Shown in pieces: positions 1 through 12,550 of a DNA stretch of 64,000 nt. The stretch is from NCBI GenBank assembly GCA_907163375.1, contig CAJQUW010012931.1, forward strand, positions 62,001 through 126,000. The letters run 5' to 3'. The notes beneath the pieces were generated by a model that had not been told where the DNA came from, ran no database searches, and worked only from the letters and a program-made list of their open reading frames with translations. Source of the stretch: Prostheceraeus crozeri (lineage: Eukaryota > Platyhelminthes > Polycladida > Euryleptidae). Position 1 is the stretch's first letter, and every line of letters starts with the position of its first letter. The translations under genes and the position numbers were made by a program.

Positions 1-183
1 CTACTCCGATATATATATATATTATCAAGCATTCGACACTCAAACTATAATAATGAGTTTAACAAGCTTTGTTGTAAATTGTCATTATTTATATTCAATC
101 ACAATTTAACCTTTGAGGTGAGTTTAGTTTCTTTGACCAGACTGAATACTGCGCTATGTCATTAAGATTGTAAAGTGCAAGTT

Positions 184-543
184 CGCCTGGGCGTAGAATA
201 GAAAGATGTCCTCAGACTTGAACAATTTAAGCACAAAAATTCCTTGGCAGCCGTAGACGCTGCGTTTCGCCCTACAAGGGCTCATCAGCACGGCTCGGAA
301 TGGCCCAAACTAGCTTAAAATATCTAGAATGGCTGAACAAGCTGAAGGATTGCACAACAAGCTGCTCTGCTTTTTTTATCCTTTGCCGAGCGCTCAGCAG
401 ATAACTGCTCAGTCATTCTAGATATTTCAAGCTAGTTTGGGAAATTCCGAGCCGTACTGTAGGGCAAAACGCAGCGTCTGCTGCAGCCAAAGAATTTTAG
501 TGCTTAAATTGTTCAAGTCTGAAGACAACTTTCTATTCTGCGC
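184..543. repeat. Foldback (MITE-like) element, family 1, copy A
   Basis: The two halves are inverted copies of each other, with arms of roughly 150-180 bases that begin with CGCCTGGGCGTAGAATAG and end with its near complement. No coding capacity is seen. A second, more diverged member of the same family lies at 14181-14560, so this is a dispersed non-autonomous element rather than a chance palindrome. The bases GCGCTATGT occur just outside both ends (about 151 and 541), but I could not fix a target duplication. Confidence 0.75.
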
Positions 544-1690
544 TATGTAATACAATAATGCTCATAATTACAAGTATTGTGACAAAATGCATGGTGTTGA
601 GCAAATTATCAGAAATTTGGTGATAAACACGGTGAAAACGATGATTTTCACGTGCTACTTTGAAAGTAGTACAGGTCAAAGGTATCAGTTGCACTGAAGA
701 TGAATATCACAAAAATTGTAATGAAAGCTTTTAAAAGCTCTTCTGTAAATGCAATTTAATGTTAAACATTTAGAAGATACTCAATTTCAAACGACTGCAA
801 CTTTTTTGTAGGTTAGCAATCAACAAGCAGTTTTTTTACTTGAAAGAATATCCCATTTCCCAAAAATATAATATCCTTAACTGAAACGTCACGACGCTTA
901 CGTTTCGTAAACGTGGAATATCATCATACCCTCAGGAGATATTGTAACCGTTTTCAAATGCTAGGTACTTCCCATTCACTCACTTCGCTGATGTGATACT
1001 CATGCCTAAATGTGAATGTTTCCATGCTTATATCTAAATTACAAGCTATGTTCTTGAGTCTTGTGTCAAACTACACGCTTATGGAAAATCTGATAGCACT
1101 GTTATGAGGATGAACGTGCTGGTTACACACTTAATCCATTTCTGCATGAATTAATTTTCAAAATAAAAATTTTTGAAAAATAGAAGTTCTCAAATGCAAT
1201 TTGCAGGCGTTTTAGGAATCGCACGAGGTTGGGAGTGGCGCCATTAAAATCACATTGATCTCCTCTTTCTTTTGGCTACACAATTTTGGCCGTTCATGGA
1301 TCGACATTGTGTTGTCCCAAAAATGTTGCTTAAAAGAAGCAACATGCATGAATGGGCAAATCGTGTTAACTGACACGCAGTTATGAAAATAAGGAGTAAG
1401 CATTAAAGCACGAGAGCAACACATTGATAACACAGATACTTTTCTCAATGCAGCGATGTACGAGTATTTGAAATTGCATGTGCATGTACTTGGACATTTC
1501 ATTATTAAACGTGCTGTATGTGCTAACACTTTCGAGAGCCAGGATATATGTCTTTAATACTGATAATGCAACTTAGCGAATGAGAAGAAAAATCAAAGAG
1601 CAATAATCCTTTCCTGAAGATTGCCTTCAAACTCTAGAATGCAGAATATATTCAAATAAGAATTTTGTATCCAATTTTGATGACACATGT
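544..1690. other. No gene recognised
   Basis: AT-rich anonymous DNA. A minus-strand open frame of 105 codons (1212-1529) has no recognisable domain and unremarkable composition. I see no RNA gene or clear repeat here. Confidence 0.5.
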
Positions 1691-1702
1691 TCTTGTAAAA
1701 TC

Positions 1703-2044
1703 ATGCCAAACTTTCACGAGAGACGGAACTGTCTTGTTCTAAAATTTCTAAACAAATGCATGATCTCACAGCATCCCTTGAACTACCTTCTTCCTCCCCG
1801 TTTACCACATTCGGGCCATTTCCGAATGCCACTTTGTCTGACGGTTAGACGCTCTCGTTCATTTTTAACATATGCATGTCGTATTTTTAACTCAAGTTTG
1901 TGACTTGCAACTTCTGCAATACTTTTCGCTCTATGGGCTCGAATATTCAGTTTATGTGACTTTTAAAATGTGATTTGTGATTGCTACCTGTATTTGTGAT
2001 TTTCATTTACCTGAAATAAACGCATATTATTATTATTATTATTA
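1703..2044 (+). pseudogene. 3' end of a CR1/L2-type LINE (LINE E)
   Basis: The last 40 or so codons before the stop at about 1903 read HPLNYLLPPRLPHSGHFRM followed by a terminal SFLTYACRIFN-like stretch. This is the standard C-terminal tail of CR1/L2-group LINE reverse transcriptase proteins. It is followed by a short 3' UTR, an ATAAACGC stretch and an (ATT)n tail ending near 2044. Only the 3' end is present, which fits 5' truncation during target-primed reverse transcription. LINE B and LINE D in this window end in comparable (ATT/AAT)n tails. The Penelope-like fragment at 2045 starts directly at this tail. Confidence 0.65.
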
Positions 2045-2047
2045 TAT

Positions 2048-2459
2048 TTGAGAGAAGCCGAAGAGCAACCGTTTTCTGGCTCCATTCCTTTTATACCCGG
2101 AGTGTCTGAGAAGATCAGAGGCGTGCTGAGGAGAGTGGACGTGCGCGTTGGCATGAAGCCAGTTACTACTCTGCAGTCCTGTTTGGTGAGGAAGCGGTTG
2201 TGGCTGGAGCTATGTGGGCGAATCCGGGCGTACTTTGGAGGAACGAAGGAAGGAACACGTGAGAGCAGTGCGAGAGGTCGACGTCATGCGCTCTGAAGTT
2301 GCCCAACATGCTGTCGACTCTTCACACCAGATAAATTTCAGTGGCATGAAGATAATTGACAGAGACACGAGCTGGAGAAAGAGGATTGTGAAGGAGGCCT
2401 GGTGGTCTAAGAAGTTTGCCTCATCTAACCGCACTAAGCACAACCTCAGTGACTTGTAG
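2048..2459 (+). pseudogene. Penelope-like protein, GIY-YIG endonuclease end
   Basis: The first part contains GVSEKIRGVLRRVDVRVGMK and the second GESGRTLEERRKEHVRAVR. In intact Penelope proteins the first sits between the reverse transcriptase thumb and the GIY-YIG domain, and the second is the endonuclease core with its conserved arginine and glutamate/histidine. The C-terminal part (WRKRIVKEAWWSKKF) also fits the domain. The endonuclease nicks target DNA during insertion of the element. The two parts do not form one continuous frame, and nothing encoding reverse transcriptase lies upstream. Identification is by motif only. Confidence 0.75.
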
Positions 2460-2604
2460 TTTTCTTAACTTTTTCTTTTTTTCCTTTTCTTACTCATTAC
2501 TTTCCTAGCATATCAGTAGTAGCACTTGACTCAATACTTCATATTGTTAGTCCAATTTCTATGCTGCATTTCATTGACTGTGTGATTTGTGACATGAATG
2601 TCAT

Positions 2605-2657
2605 ATTCATTCGCCTGACGATGGCTGGCTGTGCCGGTCGAAAGGCCTTGCCTGAAT
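2605..2657 (+). ncRNA. Hammerhead ribozyme-like fold in PLE-a
   Basis: The core CTGACGA (2615-2621) is followed by a 7-pair stem (GGCTGGC with GCCGGTC, two wobbles, loop TGT), then GAA and the self-complementary stem III AGGCCT, then T at the cleavage position. Flanking ATTCGC and GCCTGAAT can pair as stem I with a bulge. A palindromic, very short stem III is typical of the hammerheads described in Penelope-like elements, which act as dimers. One extra base sits between the core and stem II, as in the other two copies in this window. Activity is not established. Confidence 0.5.
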
Positions 2658-2704
2658 AGACAAACTTTACCGAACATCACGGTTTTTCGGCTTCTCTCAA
2701 ATAT

Positions 2705-3681
2705 GGATACAAGTCAATCTAGCCGATTATTTGGTGGAATAAAAATTTTGTCGACCTCTATACTTCAAACCATCTTTCAAGGTATATTCAGATTAAATAT
2801 TTAGCTTTCCATAAGTTATAAAATAAATAAATAAGTCATTTGTATCTGTACATGAATTTCGAAGGAGTCTGGATCAGAAACGTCGAAAAAATTCTGAGTT
2901 CATTTACTTTGCTTGCTGGCATGAATATTTTTGGGATAGAAGCTTTGATACCGACTAAATTTTGTTTTCACAATGCCCATCCACAGCCAAAACATATAAT
3001 ACAATCAAGCAAAAGCTGCTTCATCAACTGAAAACATAGTTATTAGCCTACTCTGGTTGATTAATGGCTGTCTAACTTGACTTGTAACTATTGCCTGACG
3101 ACGCAGCAGGACCTGCGACACGTCGTGATAATTCAGTAGACGATTTACGGCAGATAGGTCTTTTTTCTTAATTACTGATTGAAACATGAGTCTGCCTCAA
3201 CACGCCATACTTGCTTTATCTAATAGCTGTCTAGTCTTGTGTCTGCACTTCTTAATGCAAGTGTTTGAATGCATTGTTGGATTTCCTGCTTATTATCAAG
3301 ATCTTCTATCAATCATAGTCGATTTGACATTTGCATTCAATTCATAGCACAATCTCACTTATCCAGACTGAATTGCTTACAATTCAACTGATTATATCCA
3401 TCCGCACAGTAATCATGCTCGCATGTAAGAAGAATCGTCAACTCGACACAATCGAATCGAACTTCGCTTGATAAACCAGCATTCTATTACGCTTGTTAGT
3501 CGTAGTCCTATCCTGCAATTCTAGAGATTAACTTACATACTGCTATAAATGACATGCATTCAGTGCCGTAGCTGCTGATTCCTGAATTTATATTTAAAAA
3601 TCAAATATAAAGTGGAAGAAATTATCTTCATGGAATATGAAGGAGACATACTGTATACATCACCCATGATATCTCCTTATT
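2705..3681. other. No gene recognised
   Basis: AT-rich DNA between two Penelope-like fragments. Short open frames (2840-3031 and 3005-3187) show no domain. Confidence 0.5.
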
Positions 3682-4971
3682 CTTGAAAAATAAAAAATGC
3701 CATTAATAGTTTCTTCATTATAATTTCCACGAGATCTGTCGTCCAGTTCTCATCATGGTGGGTGCACTGGAAAATGGACATGAACGTTTGGCTCACTGCT
3801 ATAGACTGTTAACACCATTCAGAGAAGAAATTCTGCACACACAACGGGTCACAATATGAACTTACGGTAGAATAGATGTCTACAATAAATCAAAGTGCAT
3901 CATGACGAAATGAAGTCTTACAGTATGAAGTAGCTACGACAGTTAGACAATATGAAATCAATGAAAATTATAATCAAAACATTAAATAAGGGAAATATAG
4001 AGAAAAGTGTGCACCAGTATCTACTAATGAAAGCGAAATAGAAAAAAATGATAAAAAACATTAATTTATTTATTTTGCGTGTGCTTGACACTACCACACA
4101 TTGGTGATATTGCCTCTTTTCAGTTTGTTCCTTTGTTTAGGTCTGCTGTCAAATCCCTCCTATGACTGAGACTTCGTGTTTTTTTTACTACTCGACAGAT
4201 TCTATTTGACTCTCCAAAAGACAAGGTCCCTGTTCTTTCCACCCCTAACGTGATACATTCCTTGAAATGTGCTCGCGTATATGTGTACAAGTGTACGTTG
4301 GAAGAACTGGAAGAGTAAAGTAAATGTCCTCCATGTTCCACTCGTATCCCTGAAAGTGCCATCACTCGGCACTTACAGCAGGTTTTCCGTCCAATGCCAT
4401 AGAGCTTTTCAATTTAAAGTATCAATCTCATTTTGTCATCAGACTGGGCATTTTGTGATCACATATTCCAAGCCAGATCTGTGGGTTCAAAAAATTATCT
4501 ACTCTTTGTCTTTACCTTGGTAACTTAGTCTTTCTTTTTTTATTTACTTTTTTCTATTTCGCTTTCATTACTTTCGATTTTCATTAGTAGATACTGGTGC
4601 ACACTTTTCTCTATATTTCCCTTATTTAATGTTTTGATTATAATTTTCATATTTTTTATAACTTTTTTATATTTTTTTAAATAACTTTCATTAATTTTCG
4701 TATTGTCGAACTGTCGTAGCTACTTCATACTGTAAGACTTCATTTCGTCATGATGCACTTTGATTTATTGTAGACATCTATTCTACCGTAAGTTCATATT
4801 GTGACCCGTTGTGTGTGCAGAATTTCTTCTCTGAATGGTGTTAACAGTCTATAGCAGTGTGCCAAACGTTCATGTCCATTTTCCAGTGCACCCACCATGA
4901 TGAGAACTGGACGAAAGATCTCGTGGAAATTATAATGAAGAAACTATTAATGGCATTTTTTATTTTTCAAG
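3682..4971 (+). mobile_element. Penelope-like element with long inverted terminal repeats (PLE-b)
   Basis: Two long inverted arms (3682-4047 and 4549-4971) are nearly identical apart from one block of about 50 bases present only in the right arm. They flank about 500 bases with remnants of a GIY-YIG domain. Inverted pseudo-LTRs around a 3' protein fragment are the same architecture as PLE-1 and PLE-2 further right. The arms are much better preserved than the coding part. The reverse transcriptase is missing and the element is dead. Confidence 0.75.
4190..4523 (+). pseudogene. Decayed GIY-YIG domain of PLE-b
   Basis: Readable pieces are VYVGRTGRVK (near 4285), then RIPESAITRHLQQ (near 4350) and a C-terminal part with PDLWVQKIIYS (near 4490). 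The first is the signature of the GIY-YIG endonuclease core (YVG-R-GR). The pieces lie in more than one frame, so the gene is broken in several places. It is assigned by its position between Penelope-type inverted repeats and by the YVGRTGR motif. Confidence 0.6.
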
Positions 4972-5836
4972 TAACTAAGGGACATATTTTTTCAAAGCCT
5001 TCTGAATAATCACTAATTTTGCTTTCTTTAGGCACACAAGACGGAATAGGCTCTAGCATATCTCAAGCATTCTGGCTTCTTACTTATCAGCCGTTAAACA
5101 GTTGAATGAATCAGATAGAAAAATGTCTTTCTCTAGAATTCCAGCGACATCTTTTTAACCGTCAAACGCTGCAAAAACAGCTACATGCACTGCATATGCT
5201 GCATATACTACGAGTATATATCATCGCATAGAGCTGAAATTTCACTGTCTTCGGTCATGCACACTGCAAAATGTGGGGTCAGATTTCGACTGCTATGTTA
5301 CATGTGAATAGCATTTTCAAAAGCATTTTTTTGGTAAATCTAAGGTTTTTGCGGTACCAAAAAGTCATCGCATCAAGCTTTACCGAGCGTTCCGAAAGTC
5401 CTCGCCGCTAAAATGGCTGTCATCAATCATTTTCTAAATCAACCATTAATAACAAATTAATCAAATGCAGTGCAAAGAGCAATTTTCAAACTGTCAAACA
5501 GCTTTGAGAAGTACAAAATACACTTCTATCTCAAAATTTAGTCAAATACTGGCAATTTAATCAACTCGTCTTTGTACAAAATGCTCATTTGCTTGCATGT
5601 GCACATGGCATCATTTCTGCTATTCCCCAAACGGATTCGTATCGCTTCAGTATGCTATAGACTACAATAACTATAATCATAGTTCAACTGGTGAATGCAC
5701 GTGGGTTACTGAAGTTGCACTAGGTTGCTTCAACTCGCCGTTTACTCCAGAACCATGAATAACAAACTTAATTTTTGAAAACGCAACATAGCCAAAAATT
5801 TAATGAGCTGGGAGGCACGATGCCTTTCACAAGGGC
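4972..5836. other. No gene recognised
   Basis: Anonymous AT-rich DNA. No domain, tRNA or repeat was identified. Confidence 0.5.
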
Positions 5837-6105
5837 CTATCTGACCAATCGAATTCCCAAGTAAGTTTTTTCTAGTTTATCAAGTGAAATGGGTAGAGCT
5901 TCACCGGGCATGAGGCCTTGGTGATCGTGAAATTCGATGTTCTCATTGCAGAGATGGCTGACCCAGTAGTGATGCTCTTTGATTTCATAGGCTTTGCTTT
6001 TCCTGAGCTTAAAGCGGCGATCGCTTTCGGTTGAATTGAATAAAATATCTTTAATGATTTGGGTCTGGAGGTGGCAACTGCTTTCAAAGAAAATGCCTGA
6101 CGACA
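5837..6105 (-). CDS. Possible terminal exon of an unidentified host gene
   Basis: A minus-strand frame ends in a stop at 5837 and contains a charged stretch with protein-like composition (for example RRFKLRKSKAYEIKEHHYWV and NIEFHDHQGLMPGEALPISL). A possible splice acceptor (GTCGTCAG) lies just upstream near 6100. I do not recognise the family. It could equally be a chance frame. Support rests only on composition and a plausible acceptor. Confidence 0.25.
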
Positions 6106-6127
6106 CTTTCTCAGAATGACCGATCAC

Positions 6128-8600
6128 TCATCCGATTTCAAAACTCGAAAATATGACATCCCTTGCCAGTTGTTATCGTAGAAATGTGTATATTTACGGT
6201 TTCATTCTAACTATTTTTAGACCTCCGTTGACACTTTCTAGTGAAGCGTCAAGAGTTCAGGAAATGTCTCGCTGGACGCTGAGTGCACTGCAGCTATGCA
6301 GTTGCTGTTGCATAATTTGCTACAGCTGTCATTGATCCTTAATTAAAAGTTATGAAACCGGCATGAACGTAATCCGTCCAAAAGACTGATGGAGCAGGCA
6401 AAGCATATTTGCAAATCCCTCTTCTGATTGAGCACAACTACCAGTGACCAATGCATGTACAACCTGTTGATTTTTCGCTCAATAGATTACTCAGTTACTG
6501 TTCTTGTCCTCTGACTGGTACAGAATGGTCAAATAAACGGCGAAATATGATGACCATGTATATATATATTTAGTTACACTATTATATAATTGAACTATAT
6601 AAGCTATAAGAACGACACAGCATATGACTACACAGCGTGCATCACATTTCACAAGAGCATAAGCTTCTCCCTAACTTATCCTGGAGCAGCAGCCACTTAT
6701 CTTAATTAAATCAATTATCGAGATGTGTAATACATACAGTGGCGGCCTGTTGTTGATTAATGGGATTTTTTACTGGTCATGTAATTCAAGGATATCATTG
6801 GATATTCATATTCCTCGGATTTGCGGGTCTATCGAGAAAACTTAAATCTAATACTTTCTCTGGGGGTCTGATCGTGCCGAACGTCGTCCGGTAGCCTTGT
6901 TAGCGGCTATAATGACATCATGTTCCTACCGATAATTGAGTGACCAGAATTTTGACGCATTTCCGGTCTAGACTAAGCTGATCAGTGTCTATCTTCATCA
7001 AGCCCTAAATGTTGACTTTCTGACACCTGAGTTGATTGATATCAGTCTGATGCTCTGAATTGTTTGCTTAATTAAGGATCTACATAATCCATTCATATGT
7101 CGCGATTAAAAAAAATCCATTTCTGTGTAAGATGACGATGAGGCAGTTTGAATTGATGATTGATTACTTTTGGAATGTAAGATAAGAATATTTCCGTCAT
7201 CACTTAGCAACGTGCTTTGCTGTCAGTTTTAAGAGAAGCAGTACCGTGACACATCACAATAATCAGAGGTGCTTGAAATATAATTCACTTCATAAAATTG
7301 AGCAATTATTTAAATCACAATGGGCTTCTACATTCCAAGTACGCTAAATACTGGAGAAGAATTTTATGGTACAAAATTAATTTCGGAGCAATTGGGATAG
7401 ATTCATTTCTGTCCATAAAATGTTTTATAAAATGGCATCATTATGCTCATAGAAATGCGACACAATAAGATGTAGAAATAATAATCCTTTGAGGAGAGCT
7501 GTAATGTCGAGAATCTGCAAGCACGTGAGTCAGCACTATACAGCACTACTCAAGTCACTCTGAATGCAGTGAGTGATAGTTATGAATTTTTGATGTAGGC
7601 ATTTGTCATTTTACAGCATGTGGTATCCTGAGCCATGGCGATAAAATCTCATATTCATTTAGCATTATTTGATATAGTCTTCATTCCGAGATAAAATCCT
7701 TTCTATAGGTGCAACAGAGCCTTTTCTATGTTAAAATGCATGAGAGTTGCAATTGTGTTAAATCAGAAATGTTTAAAGCTGTACAGTAAATTTTGTTGTT
7801 TCCGATGTCTTTATTATTGACAATAGTGACAGTTATAGTCCATTATTGGCTAATCAGTGTGAATTTGTTCTTATGAAATCACTGTTTTCGGAAAAAAGTT
7901 TGGACTTGTTTGATTTTTGTTTAACACTACTCGTAATATTGATGATGCTTGTCTGTTCAACTGCAAGCATTTCAACACTCCCAAAATGCAACCTGCCTAC
8001 TTGATAGGAGAAATGATTAATTTCTATCAATAGTCTAGCCGCCAGAACGAGTTTCTGCAGGGACCGTGACCGAACGCGAGACTTTCACAGAATTGTGTAC
8101 ACGCTTGGCTACTACAATTCTGCGCGGCTGCCGAGTTCAGCTGTATTCCTCTTCTAGTTATACAAGATAAAAGAAAAGCACATGTAAATCCACTTTTCAT
8201 GTGCTTCAAAACGTTCGGTAAACATTAGATTTTCTATTAACTAACTCTGATTATGTAAAAAGTGTTAAGTCCAAAACCAAAATTTTTGGCATGAAATGTC
8301 TTTAAGTCATATTCTATCATTTGCATGTACCTTTTGTCTATGAATCTAAACACCTTCACATCTAGCCAGCCTAATGTCGGCAGACGCAAAATTTTGATTA
8401 AATTTTAGCCGCAATCTCGCATGCATCACCGATCAGAAGAATCATAATAACGCAAACAAGTGATAGGAAATGACCTAGACATTCTAGGCTAGATGTCTTG
8501 ACTCTAGATTTAGAACTTTTCAGATAAAACATGGAAAATTTATTTTTTATTGAAAACGTTAATATGCTTCTCATTGGATTTCGATGTGACAGCTAATATA
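6128..8600. other. No gene recognised
   Basis: About 2.5 kb of AT-rich DNA with no recognisable coding sequence, RNA gene or structured repeat. It may be intronic or intergenic. Confidence 0.5.
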
Positions 8601-8843
8601 GGTTTTACCACCCATGTATCCACATAAGAAAATCATCAGTCAATACTCAACGATCAATCGTCGATATTGGTCAAGTCAGTTTTCCATGAATGTGAAAACC
8701 AGTCAATAGTCATTCATGGACAAATGACTGCCCTAACTAGACAACTGATTTAACTAATCGGACAACTGTTTGACCAACATTGACAATTGATCGTGTTACA
8801 TTTACTGATGATTTTCTTACGTGGATACATGGGTGGTAAAATC
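8601..8843. repeat. MITE-like element with 40-base inverted ends
   Basis: GGTTTTACCACCCATGTATC opens the element and its near complement closes it. The match extends about 40 bases inward (through AAGAAAATCATCAGT). The inside is non-coding and rich in CAACTG/CAATTG-like repeats of the arm sequence. Non-autonomous; family not identified. Confidence 0.65.
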
Positions 8844-10072
8844 TATAAACACCATCAGATTTCAACTTTGGTTCCGATGATTCAAATCAAGTAGGTTTGT
8901 TTTCGAAATCCGATTGTCCATAGATTCTGGATTCCCATGTCTTCAAAATTTAGGTCAAAAATAAGTCATTTAAGAACTTTATATGAATTCTTTATGAAAT
9001 CTCAGAACATACTCTGAAAATAGTCTAGAAAATACTTGCCAGGATTAGAACCAACCGCCGGCCCGGCCGAACCGCTTTTTTGCAATGGCGATGGAAATCG
9101 CTAAAAAATCAGTGCGGTTTGCATTAAGACATTCCCCTCTATCCCTCCCCCCGCTTTAAATTGCTGATCACAAAAAGTATATCAGAAAACCACAATAAGT
9201 AAATTCTCCCCTCGGAAAAAGAGATGTAATCAAATTTTTTCAGAAGTCAAAGTTTAAATTCCTCAGAGATGCAAGGACAAATTTAGTAAAGAATCATAGA
9301 AGCCATAAGTCTCGATATCTCAACATTTCTACTTTTACTGCAGATGTCGGGCGAATGTACTTAGAAAGAAAAAAAAGGAGATCAATGAATATCAACGCTG
9401 CAATCGCGGTTTGCTTCTTCAAGGAGCAATCATAATTAACCTTAGAATATCCGACCGGAAACGAAATTAATGTAACACCCATAGAAATAGATAGTTTGTC
9501 TGAAGTTGTCTAGAATGGAAATTGATTTCCTATTATGTACATGTGTTGTTATCATGTTTCTGATTGGCAATATATGAGAAATATGTTTAAATTAGGACAA
9601 AATTGCTCAAAATGCTTGTGCATGATGACATAAGCTGGCTTGCCAAATTTGAATGAGCTTAGCATCGTAGACAGGGGTGCTTGAATATGATAGGAAATGA
9701 CTTGAAGACATTCCATGCCAAAAAACATGACTCTGGCTTTAATGCTTTTCGTTTAATCGGAGGACACATAGAAAATGTCATTTTTGCCAAAATCTCAATC
9801 TGACACCCACAGGATTAACATGCGTTTTTCTTTTATCGTGTCTGACAAAAAGAGGAGCCAGGTAGATCTCAGCAGACGTGTAGATTCCTAGTAGACATTA
9901 GGTGTACATCACTCGATGAAAGTCTCATTTTCGGCTTCTTTTCCTACACAAACTGGCTCTCTGACTCCGGGACTATACTGTGGCACATGAATGATTGATT
10001 TCAAGGCCACAGAGCATACAAAACCAGTAACTTGTGACAGTGTCATTTGTTAATTAATCACTAACTGTGAAG
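8844..10072. other. No gene recognised
   Basis: Anonymous DNA. A tRNA-like B-box (GGTTCTAATCC on the minus strand near 9050) suggested a SINE, but no A-box or poly-A/T tail was found. Confidence 0.45.
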
Positions 10073-10144
10073 ATGTCAGAAGAATTTATGGATGCTACAA
10101 TCTCTACAAGAAAGAAGCATGGTCTCCTCAAAGTGAATGCTCAG
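10073..10144 (+). CDS. Candidate first coding exon of a host gene
   Basis: An ATG is followed by exactly 24 codons (starting MSEEFMDATISTRKKHGLL) and then by a consensus splice donor CAG/GTAAGA. This would be a phase-0 first exon. The family is unknown and no second exon was identified to the right, where inverted repeats and LINE pieces follow. It may be chance. Confidence 0.3.
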
Positions 10145-10555
10145 GTAAGAAATGTTTGATTGACTTTATTGAGTATAATTATACTTCCGGACTTTGAAAT
10201 TGCAGTATTCACTCATTCAGTAATTTATTTGAATTTTGGACATCTATTTCCATTGCTAAGATCATCAATTTTGTTCAATATACAAAACTGATTGCAATTT
10301 TCTGTCTGTAAAATTCGTGGACAGAAAACGCATAGTGTTGCTCCGGTGCGCTTCATCGGGAACTCTTGTTATCATGAGTTGTGGTAGATGTACCATTCTT
10401 GGATTGCATGCATGATGTATGGAAATCGAGATGTCTACGTTGACCAACTGGTGGCCTTATAACAGTCGGTCACAGAGTCGCGGTCGCCAAACCCCAATTG
10501 GTACCAAACCTGGTATGTACGATATATGAAGAATTACAAGATGCGTCAGAATTTG

Positions 10556-10912
10556 AATAGAATAATTAAATATTGAATTGCATCCTCAGTTGAAAAATGG
10601 AAACAGACCTGAATAGCTGCTATTTCATCCAATATCAGGAATCATCAGAAGGCCTGGTTTACATCTCTCAACATCGACAAAAATTCCTTTTTAAAGTTGC
10701 AGCCATGCCTGGGTAAATTTGAGATTTGCAGTTAGTGAACTTTTGACGGGCATTCATTGAATATCACTTTGAGCACACTTCGAGTTGTGTCGATGTTGAG
10801 AGATGTAAACCAGGCCTTCTGATGATTTCTGACATTTGATGAAATAGCAGATATTCAGGTCTTTTTCCATTTCTCAACTGAGGATGCAACTCAATATTTC
10901 ATTATTCTATTT
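10556..10912. repeat. Foldback element, 125-base arms
   Basis: Left arm 10556-10680 and right arm 10789-10912 are inverted copies with roughly 90 percent identity by eye. The best block is CAGAAGGCCTGGTTTACATC. About 108 bases separate them. No coding content. It is a MITE-like or foldback element of unknown family. Confidence 0.75.
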
Positions 10913-11854
10913 ACATTGCGTTTACAAAACGCAGTATTTATTAATTATTTCAGGCGCACTAACTTAGGCGATTTACCAGTAGTGTGTTTAAAGTGAAGCG
11001 GAGAAGGCATGAGTTGACGAGACCTTCGCCTAAGCTAATACTGAATAATAAATGACGAGACAATTCGGACTAACAACAACTCTGATGAATGAATGTCAGA
11101 AAGTAAACATACTTAGAAGAATTGACGAAATTTTCAAAATCATCGAAAATTATTCGACTAGATCTTGATAAAACTCAAATGGAAAGTTCTTTTCAAATTG
11201 GAAAATGAATGAATTGCCTTTTTAATCAATCGAAAATTTTCTTTAGAACTAATATCAAAAATTCATTATATTATTATGAAAGTGCATTTTTCCAATTGAC
11301 TTCGCGGAAAATGTGTGCGAAGCATGAAATCAGTGAAAAGACCTTAGTTGCATGAATACACTCCGATAATGCATCCTAAATGATCGTTTGTTAAGATTAT
11401 GTTGTTTTAAAATGACACTCTAATGCTACGTTCCAAAGCGTTGATTAGATATCTCCGAAGAAATAAGTCCACTGCTAAAAGATGTTGAGATAAAATAAAC
11501 TCTCATCCGTGAGACTGAATTCGATGCAAATTGATAATCGAAAATGGGAAACAAGCAGCATGAAATTAGTCCAATCACAACCAAATCTTGCAGTATCATT
11601 CTTGGGGTCATTGAGAGTGCTAACATGAAATATAACGCTAAGAGGAACGGATATCGCTGTGAACGTTGATTTGATATGTTACAGAGGCATGAATGACCTG
11701 AAGTCAAAAAGTTGCTTTTCCCCCATACTGGGGTTTGGACGGTGCTAACATAGTCAGATTTTATCTGGAGCGTTGTGGTACTTTTAGTCCGCATGCCCTT
11801 CCTACCGACTTCAAATGACACCTTCGGGACTCGACTTCTGGACCAAATGGTCGC
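10913..11854. other. No intact gene; possible upstream LINE C debris
   Basis: A minus-strand frame of 146 codons (11426-11866) crosses the edge of the LINE C fragment and is probably a chance frame. No other domain was seen. Confidence 0.45.
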
Positions 11855-12020
11855 TAGACCAAGCATGACGTTCTATCATAGCTCGACCTATATCACCACC
11901 AGCAAGACTGTCTGTTCCACTTTCCATCTCAAAAACCACATAGCGAGCTATAAGTTGAAAGTCAACGTAGGCGCTGCAAAACTGCAGCTTGAGAGCAAGT
12001 CCAGGTACCTGGGAGTAATT
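11855..12020 (+). pseudogene. LINE C reverse transcriptase fragment (jockey-like)
   Basis: The frame contains SKTVCSTFHLKNHIASYKL and ends in SRYLGVIL. This pattern (KT...FHL.N..A...L...YLGV.L) is the region just C-terminal to the catalytic palm in a large class of invertebrate LINE reverse transcriptases. A matching C-terminal fragment, RLRTGVGRFRVTLERWGIV, lies on the same strand at 24545-24802. The intervening thumb region of perhaps 200 residues is not present on either side, so LINE C was interrupted and partly deleted. Clade assignment is uncertain. Confidence 0.55.
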
Positions 12021-12550
12021 CTGGCAGAGTTGGAAGTGGGTCGTGGGTCAAGTTTCCCCGAAAAATCGGTGGCACTGGAGGGTCGTGGGTCAAGCTTCGT
12101 TGACCCACGTCCAGCCAGTTTGTGATCCATGGCAAATTTGACAGTCTCAGAAAGTGAACTTCAATCATGTGTGTTTTTGCTATTCATGAAAAATTAGTGA
12201 GTCAGTGTCACTGAAAGAGGTGACGGGGTGCACACAGAAAAATTTGCAGCACCATTGACTTACACACGCCTCATAAAATTTCGAAAGAGAGCGGAATTCA
12301 CACAAATTTAAGGCTCGAAGGCAATTGCCACTGTCTACTGAGAGATGAAGGCTATAAAATGTAGATACATGTTACTGTATAGAAGCATGTACATACAGTG
12401 TAGATTATCCCTATAGCCATAATGATTTTTTCTGTCTGGGTATCTAACATCAATGCAGTAATCCTAGTCTGTAGGGGACATAACTTATATCATATTTCTA
12501 CAAGTTAAATAGGTTGCACTAAGAAAGGATAGACAAGAAACAAAATCGTT
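12021..12550. other. Non-coding flank between LINE C and LINE A
   Basis: It starts with AGAGTTGGAAGTGGG, whose near inverse ends at 24551. The unit GGGTCGTGGGTCAAG occurs twice (near 12038 and 12080). This may be the left part of a short element into which LINE A inserted, with the right part at about 24200-24551. Evidence is thin. Confidence 0.35.

Larger units (their letters stand above)
2045..2704 (+). mobile_element. Truncated Penelope-like element (PLE-a)
   Basis: The fragment is bounded by a perfect 19-base inverted repeat (ATATTTGAGAGAAGCCGAA at 2045-2063 and its complement at 2686-2704). Inside are the end of a Penelope-type protein with its GIY-YIG endonuclease part, then a hammerhead-ribozyme-like fold. 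Terminal repeats in inverted orientation are a known trait of Penelope-like elements. The reverse transcriptase half is absent and the coding part is broken, so this is a dead, 5'-truncated copy. Confidence 0.8.

Noticed and set aside
9040-9070. tRNA gene or SINE suggested by GGTTCTAATCC (minus strand)
   Set aside because: No A-box, cloverleaf or tail could be drawn. The similar B-box near 39055 was rejected for the same reason.
11426-11866. 146-codon minus-strand frame
   Set aside because: Overlaps the LINE C fragment on the opposite strand and has no domain.
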